Origin: Chrysaora quinquecirrha
Taxonomy: Eukaryota > Cnidaria > Scyphozoa > Semaeostomeae > Pelagiidae
DNA length: 64,000 bases
Assembly (NCBI GenBank): GCA_014526335.1
Contig: JACTAT010000297.1
Coordinates: 548,586 to 612,585, forward strand
Direction of reading: 5' to 3'
Below, piece after piece: positions 33,401 to 45,400 of the stretch. The translations under genes and the position numbers were made by a program. The notes under the pieces were generated by a model. The model searched no databases and was not told the DNA's origin. It saw nothing but the letters and a program-made list of their open reading frames with translations. Within the stretch, counting starts at the first letter, position 1. Each line of letters starts with the position of its first letter.

Positions 33401-36400
33401 GGGCGAGTTTTGAATGCGTAGGGAACGGTCTAAAAAGGAATAGTTTACTGTTTATAAGTGAGTTAACATAGGATTGTAATGGGGGTTCCTGTAATGGGGG
33501 TGCTATACGCGAAATCTCCCAAAATGGCGAGATTGTTAGAAAGGCTGAATTAATAGAGAGAATACAATATAGTGACGACTTACGGTAAGCCTCGCTTGTT
33601 GCGAATACAATCCAACCAATTGCAAGGAAATGCGTTGTTTTCTAGAAAGAAAAACAGAAATATTATGTAAGCTCCTAGCTCAAGCTCCTAGCTAAAAAGT
33701 TTTTCATCAGAAACGATGCATCGGTAAACAACCCTTCAGTAAAAATGAAACTCTAGCAGTTCAGCTAATTCACAAAAATGTAGTATGTATTGTACCAGAG
33801 TAGGCTTTACAGAGCCGAAAAACCAAGCCAGGCTTTGGGGCTGTAAGACTTAGAGAGTTAGTTGGTAGTTGGTTACTTGACGATTCCTTTCGGCCCTTTT
33901 GCTTAGTTGAATTGTCGTTGGCCAGCTGATCATGCGCCACTAATAGAAGAATCGATCCTAACGTTTGCCGAATACGACATCTTGTAGTGAGGTGACGGTG
34001 AAATAGTGTATTTAGCACCAGTCGCTAGGACCTTAGTACTAGGTTAACTAATGGAGACCTCGATCCTGGCTATGACGCTATCGTAGCTGGGGTCGAACCC
34101 TGACCTCGCTGAGTTTCCGACACAACAAGCCAGCTGGATTAGGCCACGACGCCACATGACCTTCAGCCATAAATCCCATGTAGACCATAAGCTGGTTTCT
34201 AGCAACCACGCTGCCCCACACCAATGATATGAATTCGATCCCCTTATGAGATCCAATACTGAGGCAAAGTTACCAACAATAAGGCTAGGTTACCAGTAAT
34301 AAGGCAAGGTTACCAACAATAACGCAAGGTTACCAACAATAACGCAAGGTTACCAATACTAAGACAAGGTTACCAACAATAAGGCAAGGTTACCAACAAT
34401 AAAAGATTACCAATACGAAAAGGCTGTACCTCCTTTTCCAAGATGGCCGCCATTTTCCATAACATGAATCATCAAGTCTTGTATGTCTTCATACTGATAA
34501 TCACACCCAGTCCAACCACATTCATAAACAAGCAAACTGCCATCATTTGGATTAATGGCCTTGAGTCCCTGTGCTCTTGCTCTGGCTTCTAGTTCCGCCT
34601 TCTTCGCACCGCTAAAATTCTTCCACTGAAATGAAAGGGATACATTTACTATATAATAAAATTGAATTAAACACGGAGGTTTAGCCTTTTTTGAAATTCG
34701 CAAGGACTGACGAATGTTCCAAAGTTTTACTCCACGGAAGGAGCTCTTTAGCTCAGTAGAATCGACGTTGGCTCCATGATCATGCAGTTTTTGGCTCAAG
34801 TCCCATCTGTTGTGGTATGACACTGGAAAAATCTATCCTTGTATTCGCCATTCATGACAAGCATAGAAATAGTTATGGTGCTGAAGAAAGCTCAACGAAG
34901 CCGAAACACAAAGGGAAACGGGAGGACCTTGGTCTGTTTAACTTGGAGAGTTACTCGAAGATTTCATTGAGCTCTTTAGCTCAATGTTATCGTAGTTGGC
35001 TCTCTGGTCATGCAGCTTTTTGTTCAAATCCCTGGAAAATCTTTCTACTCTTAATTGCACTATAGGAAAATGTGCTATGGTTTTACCTCTGATAAGCAGA
35101 CTTGTTTAATCTCTTCGTCAGCAACTATAGGATTGTTTCTCCTCATCATCATGGCAATTTCATTACTAAACAGGGCAAACCCTGCCTGCTCTCGCAATCT
35201 TCGTGAGCCCTGGAAGATACGTGGTAAAATTAAGGCAATGGGAAAAAGATCAAACATTGTTTGTCAAACATCATAAATTAGCTTGTCAAGCAAAATGTTT
35301 TTACCGTTTGGTCATGTCGTACGTTGCTTGTCAAACATTTTTTGCTTAAATATTGTTGAAAAATTAAATATTGCGGAACAATCTTTGTATGTTTTTTGCT
35401 CAGCAAGCAATGTTTTGCGACGTTGCTAGCAAGCAAGCAAACAAGCAAGCAAGCAAGCAAGCAAGCAAACAAGCAAACAAGCAAGCAAGCAAACAAGCAA
35501 GCAAGCAAGCAAGCAAGCAAACAAGCAAGCAAACAAGCAAGCAAGTAAAAAGCAAACAATCAAGCAAGCAAACAAGCAAGCAGACAAGCAAACAAGCAAG
35601 CAAGCAAACAAACAAGCAAGCAAGCAAGCAATATTGATTTGTTAAAGCAGGTTGGTGGTTCTGGAAGCTATGTAGCTGATGTTGACCCGCAGCTTGTGCC
35701 CCTGGACCGACATTCTAGAATGAATACCCTGGGTACTCATTTATCGTCATTGGAAGGATGGACAGCTGAGTTGACTGTAGGCTTGTGGAAAGCGGTCCCG
35801 ACGAGATTCGAACTGTCTTTCTTTTTCTCCAGTTCCATTCAAGACTTTTATACTCGTTATATTGCATTATCCAAGGTATTCCGATCATCCTTCTATGGAC
35901 CCACATTATAAATGCGAGTTGTTGTTGTTGCTACCTTATTTTAAGTAGGCTGTTACTTCTAGCTTTTTCAGCGAATTTAGGCCTACCATTCAGCCCGCAA
36001 CTAGGTATGGGACCCCTAATTTAACGTTCCTTCCGAAGGACGGCAGACTGAATTGTTTAGTTATCCATCTGGAAAGTCACCCATCCAGATGCTGACCTCA
36101 CACGAACAAGCTTAACTTCAGCTGCCTAACGAGAACTGACAGAGAAGCTTGGCCACCTACTCCAAGAGTAAACAGATGAATTACTGCAAATGAATACGAA
36201 TCGAAGACATACCTTTTTAGCATCATCTGTTGCATCATCATTATCATTATCATCCAAATCATCATCATCTTCAATCGTTATCGGGACAGGAGAAGCACGG
36301 GCCATGAGCAATGGAGATGGTCTCTAGATGGTTAAAGAAAGGATTATACAGGATAGCAGCATTTGTAATGTCAGAGTTGAAGCTCTTCAGGGAAAAGCGA

Positions 36401-39400
36401 AGGGTGGTTAAGACAAGGACAATATTTGATCGTTTGGATAGGGTTTAAGTTTAAACCAAGGCCAAAAAACAGTGTTGCGCTTTAATCCTTGAGAGTTTCA
36501 GACAAAAAGCCTTTGGCACAAGGTTTTAGCTATTCTTTGGGTATTTGAACTCTTGTTCCACGACAAGATTTTCAAACTTAATACAAGGGGTACTATAGCT
36601 GGGATAAACCTTAAATATTAAAGGCAAAATTATAAACGAAATGCAAAATTCTTAAAACTGACCTTTTTTGGATTGTAAGGATGATCAAAGTAATAGAATT
36701 CATAATCTTGTACCATACTTGACAGCAACGGGCGCTAGAAAGATAACGGTAACTAATTACAGTATTGTTTACTGGCTACACCAGTCCCTCCCTTCTCTCT
36801 AATTGCTGTTGCTGTAGTTCAGGACAGATCAGTGGATAAGAGGATCAGTGGATAAGTGGATAAGAGGATAAAAGGATAAGAGGATGAGTGGATAAGAGGA
36901 TAAGTGGATAAGAGGATAAGAGGATAAGAGGATAAGTGGATAAGAGGATAAGTGGATAAGAGGATAAGTGGATAAGAGGATAAGTGGATAAGAGGATAAG
37001 TGGATAAGAGGATAAGTGAATAAGAGGATAAGTGGATAAGAGGATAAGTGGATAAGAGGATAAGTGGATAAGTGGATAAGTGGATAAGTGGATAAGTGGA
37101 TAAGAGGATAAGTGGATAAGAGGATAAGTGGATAAGAGGATAAGTGGATAAGAGGATAAGTGGATAAGTGGATAAGAGGATAAGAGGATAAGTGGATAAG
37201 AGGATAAAAGGATAAGAGGATAAGTGGATAAGAGGATAAGTGGATAAGTAGATAAATGGATAAGAGGATAAGTGGATAAGGGGTTAAGTGGATAAGTGGA
37301 TAAGAGGATAAGTGGATAAGTGGATAAGTAGATAAGGGGTTAAGTGGATAAGTGGATAGGTGGATAAGTGGATAAGTGGATAAGTGGATAAGAGGATAAG
37401 TGGATAAGAGGATAAAAGGATAAGTGGATAAGAGGATAAGTGGATAAGAGGATAAGTGGATAAGTGGATAAGAGGATAAGTGGATAAGTGGATAATAGGA
37501 TAAGTGGATAAGTGGATAAGAGGATAAGTGGATAAGAGGATAAGTGGATAAGCGGATAATAGGATAAGTAGATAAGTGGATAAGTGGATAAGAGGATAAG
37601 TGGATAAGAGGATAAGTGGATAAGAGGATAAGTGGATAAGAGGATAAGTGGATAAGAGGATAAATGGATAAGTGGATAAGAGGATAAGTGGATAAGAGGA
37701 TAAGTGGATAAGAGGATGAGTGGATAAGAGGATAAGTGGATAAGAGGATAAGTGGATAAGTGGATAAGAGGATAAGTGGATAAGAGGATAAGTGGATAAG
37801 AGGATAAGTGGATAAGTGGATAATAGGATAACTGGATAAGTGGATAAGAGGATAAGTGGATAAGAGGATAAGTGGATAAGTGGATAAGAGGATAAGTGGA
37901 TAAGAGGATAAGTGGATAAGAGGATAAGTGGATAAGAGGATAAATGGATAAGTGGATAAGAGGATAAGTGGATAAGAGGATAAGTGGATAAGAGGATGAG
38001 TGGATAAGAGGATAAGTGGATAAGAGGATAAGTGGATAAGTGGATAAGAGGATAAGTGGATAAGAGGATAAGTGGATAAGAGGATAAGTGGATAAGTGGA
38101 TAATAGGATAACTGGATAAGTGGATAAGAGGATAAGTGGATAAGAGGATAAGTGGATAAGAGGATAAGTGGATAAGTGGATAAGAGGATAAGTGGATAAG
38201 AGGATAAGTGGACAAGAGGATAAGTGGATAAGAGGATAAGTGGATAAGAGGATAAGTGGATAAGAGGATAAGTGGATAAGAGGATAAGTGGACAAGAGGA
38301 TAAGTGGATAAGAGGATAAGTGGATAAGAGGATGAGTGGATAAGAGGATAAGTGGATAAGAGGATAAGTGGACAAGAAGATAAGTGGATAAGAGGATAAG
38401 TGGATAAGAGGATAAGTGGATAAGAGGATAAGTGGATAAGAGGATAAGTGGATAAGAGGATAAGTGGATAAGAGGATAAGTGGATAAGAGGATAAGTGGA
38501 CAAGAGGATAAGTGGATAAGAGGATAAGTGGATAAGAGGATAAGTGGATAAGAGGATAAGTGGATAAGAGGATAAGTGATTAAGTGGATAAGAGGATAAG
38601 TGGATAAGAGGATAAGTGGATAAGAGGATAAGTGGATAAGTGGACAAGTGGATAAGTGGGTAAGAGGATAAGTGGATAAGTGGATAAGAGGATAAGTGGA
38701 TAAGAGGATAAGAGGATAAGTGGATAAGAGGATAAGAGGATGAGTGGATAAGTGGAAAAGTGGATAAGAGGATAAGAGGATAAGTGGATAAGAGGATAAG
38801 AGGATGAGTGGATAAGTGGAAAAGTGGATAAGAGGATAAGAGGATAAGAGGATAAGTGGATAAGAGGATAAGAGGATGAGTGGATAAGTGGAAAAGTGGA
38901 TAAGAGGATAAGAGGATAAGAGGATAAGTGGATAAGAGGATAAGAGGATGAGTGGATAAGTGGAAAAGTGGATAAGAGGATCAGTGGATAAGTGGATAAG
39001 AGGATAAGTGGATAATTGTATATTCGCTAGGACAGTGAAAATTTGCACCTAGTCTAAGTTTTAGATGCTTTATACGATTTTAGCATCAAGAACTCGTTAA
39101 CTTAAAGTTTTGAAAATATTCAATCTCCGCAGCCTTCCATCGAAAAGATCTATTGACAACATTACCTTGTTTTAATAATCAAAAACGAAAAACGAAACTT
39201 CTTTCTAACGACCAACAAACATTGCCTACCACCAGCATCCCCCTGTCATCAACGGCAGAGAAATTCAAATGGAACCAAGACAAGGGTCATTAAAAAAGTT
39301 AAAGAATACCTTAATGACTTTCATTTTTCTGATTGTTCCATCTCCTTCATCATATCTTGATTGGCATAAAAATACATCTCGCTCAGGGATCTCTGTTGGG

Positions 39401-42400
39401 CGGCCTGTCAACGAAAAGATTCAACATCATCTGAGATGCTATTATTGTTTAAGAATACTCGTAACGATAAAGACAAAAAAGAAATGAAAGACAATCTACT
39501 TTATGTATACTATTAGAGGGCACATTCTTGAATAAGCACGCACGTTTTTTTACAAAATAAGCACGTTTCTAATTTCTTTGATTAGAACAATTAGCAGACA
39601 GATCTGACAACGTGGAACCACAGTAGCCGTTCAGATGTGGGGTTATCCAATAAAACGGAATGGCAGAGTTAACTACCTAGCTTTTATATTTAGTTAGTTA
39701 CTTATTTAGTTAGTTATTTAGTTAGTTAGTTAGTTAATTGTTAGTTAGAAAGTACTAGATGGTATTGGATTACCACATCGAAAAACTAAGTAAAGTAAAG
39801 AAAAGTAGTGACATGACATGTAAAAATGAACTTACACACGATGTAATCTTTGAGGTGCATGATAAAGAACATTTCCCACATGGAGCGCGAAGCGCGCGCG
39901 CGGAGGCGAAACGACCAATGAAATGCGGTTTTCTGATGTGTGATGCAAAATTCGAATTGCGCTTCGAGGCGAAATCGAGCTGTGTCGTGAAATTTTTGAC
40001 CCTGTAAAATTGAAGAGTGATATTTTGTTATTACTGTTTTCACTTTAGATCTGGGATAGGTAAGTTTTTTGACTGATTTTATTAGGTTTATTATGCTTTT
40101 CTTTTGATTTTTGTGCAAGTTTAACAATTGTAAAACTACATTTATTTGAATTATAGCCCTTTTAGTACGACGGTGAGACGTTGGCCTAAGCTACGACAAA
40201 ACTCTTAGCTGCAGGCGGCTTTCAATTTTCTCTCAGGAATGTTAAAGAATGTTTGCGCTTTCATCATAAAAATGTTAGCTCATGCATGGTCAGTCCATGT
40301 GTTTAAGCTTTTCTTGCCATATTTTGCCGCTTGCGAGATATTGAGAGAGGAAGACATCTGAATCGTTTCTTGTGGACTCTGGCCTTGTTTTCGTATCTTT
40401 TTGTTTTTGTATTTATATCAAAGATACTGCGCAAACAGTAATCAAAATACTCACAAAAAAAGAACGTTATAATAAAAAACCGACATACAGTCATCAGAGA
40501 GAGACAGTCTATTAATTTCTAAGGTGTTTTGAAATTAATTCAACATGAATTTGAATTTTAAACCTTTATGATTCGGTACGCAAAATGTGGCAGAGCACGA
40601 AGAACACAAGACGCCATTCGCAATTTCTATTCTAGTTTTCCCGCCCCGACCCAGTCCTCTGCATCACATATAAGAAAACTGTCCACTGGGCGTTTCGCCT
40701 CCCGCGCTTCGCGCTCCCTGGTCTAGCCAGGCCATAAGCCGCCCTGGGAGACAAGCCGAGTACAATGTTGGGTTTGACATGTCTCTTAGTTTACCCACAG
40801 TTTAACTGACTTGGATTTTCTCCTCCAAATTTTCAATCAAATAGCAAAAGGAAAGTTGTTTATTACAAGCATTGGTGAAATTTTAAACTCCTTTCACACT
40901 GACGTGATTGATCCAGCCTTAAACCAGGTTAAACAAGGTTAGACCATTCAAATCAATTCGAATTACACGACTGATCAATCTCAACCTAACCTAACTTGTT
41001 ACCAGCCGAAAAGTTAGCAAACATCATAATCATCATCATAATCATCATCATCATCATCAATGCTCACCTTTGATCAGTCCACATTTTATCAATCTTTGCC
41101 ATATATGGGTATTCTTCATCCGAGCGTACATATACACTGTCACCTGTAGAAAGAAACAAAATGCTAAAAAGTCAAGTCAAGTCAAGGCACTCCAAGTCAA
41201 GTCAAGTCAAGTCAATTCAAGTCAAGTCAAGTCGAATCAAGTCAATTCAAGTCAAGTCAAGTCAAGGCACTCCAAGGCAAATCAAGGCACTCCAAGTCAA
41301 GTCAAGGCACTCCAAGTCAAGTCAAGTCAAGTCAAGTCAAGTCAAGTCAAGTCAAGTCAAGTCAAGTCAAGTCAAGTCCGTCAAGTCAAGTCAAGTCAAG
41401 TCAAGTCAAGTCAAGTCAAGTCAAGTCCGTCAAGCCAAGTCAAGTCAAGGCACCCAAGGCAAGTCAAGGCACTCCAAGTCAAGTCAAGGCACCCAAGTCA
41501 AGTCAAGTCAAGTCAAGTCAAGTCAAGTCAAGTCAAGGCAGTCAAGCAAGTCAAGTCAAGTCAAGTCAAGTCAAGTCAAGTCAAGTCAAGTCAAGTCAAG
41601 TCAAGTCAAGTCGAATCAAGTCAAGTCAAGTCAAGTCAAGTCAAGTCAAGTCAAGTCAAGTCAAGTCAAGTCAAGTCAAGTCAAGTCAAGTCAAGTCAAG
41701 TCAAGTCAAGTCAAGTCGAGTCAAGTCAATTCAATTACCTAATGAACTTAAATTACCTAATTTATAACAACCAGTAGCTGTGCAATATTGCTCGTAATAG
41801 ACACATCCTTCTTCACCACCCGCCATTTCTCGTTCAACGTTTCGCGGTTTATCAACAGCAGCGTATTCTTGTAATATGCTCTCAGTGAATTCATTGGAGC
41901 CGTCTTTTCCACTTTTCAAGTTTTTAGTTTGGTCAGCAGCAAACACAGACGCTACTCGCTTTAACGATGGAGTCGTTTCTCTTGGTATAAGCTGGATACG
42001 ACTAGAAGTAGGCCATGTCTGAAAGAAAATAATATGACAACGAATAGTCTTTGAGCAGTACAAAAATTGCAGGAAACAGCGGAAACATTTTTGGACATAC
42101 TTAAAAGCTTTTTTCGTCTGACACTCCTCAGAGCATAAACATCAGAAACAGACCAAAACAAATAACAAAGGCAGAATTCATACCAAGATGCGGATCGAAA
42201 TGCACCAATCAGAAAATGAAGCTGAATTAGCATTGTGTTTTCAACACCAATCAGCCTGTGGGATACAACGGGAAGATCAATAGAATTAACTGATGAGTCT
42301 AAGTGAGAAAGAGAACTCTTTCTGTCTACACAGAACCGGCCTAAAAGCATTGTACCATACCTTTATTTTTTTGAAATTCCTTGTTCTTACATGATAACGA

Positions 42401-45400
42401 GACTCGCATACATATATATCATCTTCCAAGAACCCCTGAAATAAGATAAAAGTTATTCAAAACGAGCATGTCTCAGAAATCATGCACAAGAAATGCGGCG
42501 AATTCTATGCTTACATTGCAAAACTACAACTTAACTGACCTATATCGACATGCAAGCGCTAAATGAGCACCATTATGTTGTAGCCTCCTTGGCGAATGAT
42601 TATGATAACGAGACTTTACCTAAGACTTGCTTCCCAAGTCACTCAATTTCGCTCACATCGAATTGAATTGATGTTGCTGTTGTTCTTCGGTTAGTTTAAG
42701 CGTCTAGCAATTCAATGCAATTCAATAGAGATAACTTCGACTTATGTAGTAAGTCTAGTTTTACCTCTGGTTTAAGTTTGAAGTAATCTCGGACCGACAT
42801 CACGTGACATCTCCCAGTTATTTTTGAAGGTGATAGATGACTGTAATGATCGCTTCTGAATAATTCCTAAAACGTAAAAAAATGATGTCAGATCTAAACC
42901 CTGGATACCCTCGACAAGCATTGAAAAACAGAAGGAAATGGTTTATTGTCAGGGGGTTACTGCCTTCGTTTGGCATATAAGAATATGTACCTTTTCTAGA
43001 AATTTCCTTGACGCAAGATGGAACGTCTCTTCTGGTCGGTAAAACCAGCAACAATACATTCCCTGAAGAATAAGAAATTTAATCTCATAAAATTTTCTAC
43101 TTCATATCGTTTTGTACATATTAGGCTTTTAAATGGCATTGAATATATTGGTTTCCCTTTCACTTACCGTAAATCCTCGAATTAGCCCCCTGGGGGCTTA
43201 ACAATTTTTCATTATTTTGGAGGGGGGCTTGTTCAAGTTGGGGGCTTAGAAAATTATTCACAGGAGCATGATTTATCATTGACATGGGGAATGCATTTTC
43301 TGTCATAACTCGATAAAATACCAATACGGACTCAAAAGGCTAAAATCAACATGTCATTAGTGGGGGCTTATTCGAGGGGGCTTATTAACAATTTCTTGCT
43401 CAGGGGTGGTTGCTAAATCGAGGGAAAGGCTTATTCGAGGTGGTCTAAATTTAGTATTTACGGTACTGTACATCATATAGACATACACGATATGTATCAA
43501 AGCATTTGTGTACTTTGTATTGACTATTGTATAGTGTATAACGCAGAACCATTATTAAAGCCACTGTAGGCTTATTTAATTTTGAAGGCTTTCGGGACCT
43601 AGTAGATAGAGGACTTTTGGGAAGGAAGATTTCTAAAGGGAGCTTATTAGAGCTTGTAGCTAAGGTACTGCAAAAAATTGAATTGAATTGAATTGCAGAT
43701 TGTATTTATTGTTATTGTTATTTATTTTATGTCATTTATTGAAGATAAATGTACAGCGTACCTGATTCCCTTGTTTATTAACCCAAAGCTTTTCTATGAA
43801 CACGATATGGGGCTCTTCTTTCCTAAAAAAATGAAAGGAAATAAAAATTAAACTGAAAATTAAATCGTAAAGGTAGGTAGCCGGTTGGGGATTAATTTTT
43901 AGAACCAAATCAAATTTATTCTTTATTTCATATTCCATCTGAATGGAATTTGAAATGAAGATTTTTAAGATGCGTTGGAAAATATATTCCAAGTTGCAAT
44001 TCCGATATTAGTATATAGACTATCCTGGATGCCCGTTCTTCTCATTCAAGTGGAAAACTATCCAAAGCTCTTTAAGTTCCGCTTATACGACCCAGGCTAG
44101 TTAAGCTTAGTATTTCATGGGTCCTATAGGATGTATGTATACTTGCAATAAAACTGGTAAATGAAAAAATTTGAATTGAATTGAATTGAATTAACTTCAG
44201 AGCACAATTTTCGAAAGCGAATAGTTTGAGGAAATAGAGGTTTTAAAGGAAGTAGATGGGTGCAGGCAGGGGTGCAGGCAGGGGTGAAGGACAGGAATTT
44301 AGTGACTGACAAGTGATACCAACCCAATTTGAACGTAGACAAAATCGCCAGGTCTGTATTCATTACCATTGCAATGAATTTCGTGAATGTACGTCAACTC
44401 ATCTTCTGGTGGGACCTCAAAAAAAAGAAAAGGAAAATATATATAAAAAGTTTCTCTGATTATGCTCATGTCATGAATAGATTATCTTCGACAAATTGAT
44501 AATTTAATTCAACATGTTCTTACCACAAGGTCATCTTTTTGAGATTGTTTCTTGGTATCTTCAAACCCGGGTTTCTCATCATCCTTTTCTTCGTTGTTTT
44601 GCTTAGTTTTCTTCTCTTCTTCGATTTGAGCAAGCAACTTACGCTTTGTATAATGAAGGGCTGGTGACATATACCGCTGACCATCTTTACATAAGGAATC
44701 GCGGTGCACGACAAAGAACGTTTGCAATTCGGTAGCGTCTTCATACATCTAAAATAAACGAGGAATAGGTTGATTAACGCGAGACTTTTGCTCGATCAAT
44801 CGCAATGGGATTCCAATACTGAGAACATTTTTGATAAAAAAGATAAAAACAGGAAAAAAGACTTAACTCATTCAAAAAACCCCTTTTATCAAGCAAGTTT
44901 GATCGTTTTGTCAGGACCTAATGCTGTCAATACATGTTGAAATGAATTACCTCTGAGTCTGTGCGACTGACATCTCTGATCTCTTGCAAAACACAAAACA
45001 CATCATCCTGAAGTTTATCCAATCTTTTATAGACGTTCTTCTCGATTAATTTACGAATGATTTCCAGCGACAAAGGTTTCCTACAAGATAATGTAATAAA
45101 CAAGCATGATAGCATGCAATCTTTATTCTTTGACGCCGGTAAGGGGTTCTGGCAGCTATGCAGCTGATATATGGACCTGCTGATTGTGTCCCAAATCTGC
45201 TATTCTAGGAATTTTGCAGAAATCATTAATATTCAGGTATTATGACTTAATTACCTTGCACCATCAGCGGCCTCGTTTGCTTCAGGAATGACCTCGTATT
45301 CAAGCAAGGAGTCACTATAGCAGCGACCTTCGTCATCCTTGAAAAAATAGATTCCCGTCAGCTCATCGTGTTGGCAAGGAAAAATAAGACAGGCTTATGA

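Larger units (their letters stand above)
33338..35209 (-). other. PBRM1: PBRM1 HMG box plus two C2H2-like zinc fingers
   Basis: Exon 35209-35087 reads GFALFSNEIAMMMRRNNP, the first part of an HMG box. Exon 34625-34430 completes it with WKNFSGAKKAELEARARAQG. The same exon continues into CGWTGC...HVMENGGH (C-x4-C then H-x6-H). Exons 33641-33584 and 33429-33338 give CNWLDC followed by RHVREVHF (C-x4-C then H-x4-H). The paired zinc-binding pattern is seen directly. I do not recall such fingers at this place in human PBRM1. Confidence 0.75.
39310..42018 (-). other. PBRM1: PBRM1 BAH domain 2, with its central exon(s) unresolved
   Basis: Exon 42018-41757 carries a linker (RVASVFAADQ) and the start of BAH2 (GCVYYEQYCTATGCYKLG). 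Exon 41143-41068 continues GDSVYVRSDEEYPYMAKIDK. Exon 39404-39310 ends the domain with RPTEIPERDVFLCQSRYDE. About 50 residues are expected between the last two (family GPxFxxPEET...FKDFLSC). A candidate 3' part ends at 39836 with HLKDYIVC and a GTAAGT donor in the right phase, but no acceptor is visible upstream. Confidence 0.75.

Noticed and set aside
34261..34400. Regular 20-bp direct repeats considered as a CRISPR-like array
   Set aside because: The units are contiguous with no spacers, the repeat is too short, and the genome is eukaryotic.
35278..35637. Cys/Leu/Ala-rich (LLACLLACL) and Ser/Lys/Gln-rich frames
   Set aside because: Translation of the AAGC tetranucleotide array. No homologue or exon structure.
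36831..39015. TTATCCAC words resembling bacterial DnaA boxes, suggesting an origin
   Set aside because: The word arises from the tandem unit. The context is an animal intron, and there is no dnaA-like gene or AT-rich unwinding element.
36829..39048. Minus-strand open frame of 739 codons, plus overlapping frames of 363 and 435 codons
   Set aside because: They are produced by the stop-free 8-bp GGATAAGW array. All frames are open, composition is PLIHLSSY-like low complexity, and the region is an intron of PBRM1.
41070..41777. Plus-strand open frame of 235 codons (Lys/Gln/Ser/Val repeats)
   Set aside because: It is the TCAAG satellite read as KSSQV repeats. The true coding strand here is minus, and the array is intronic.
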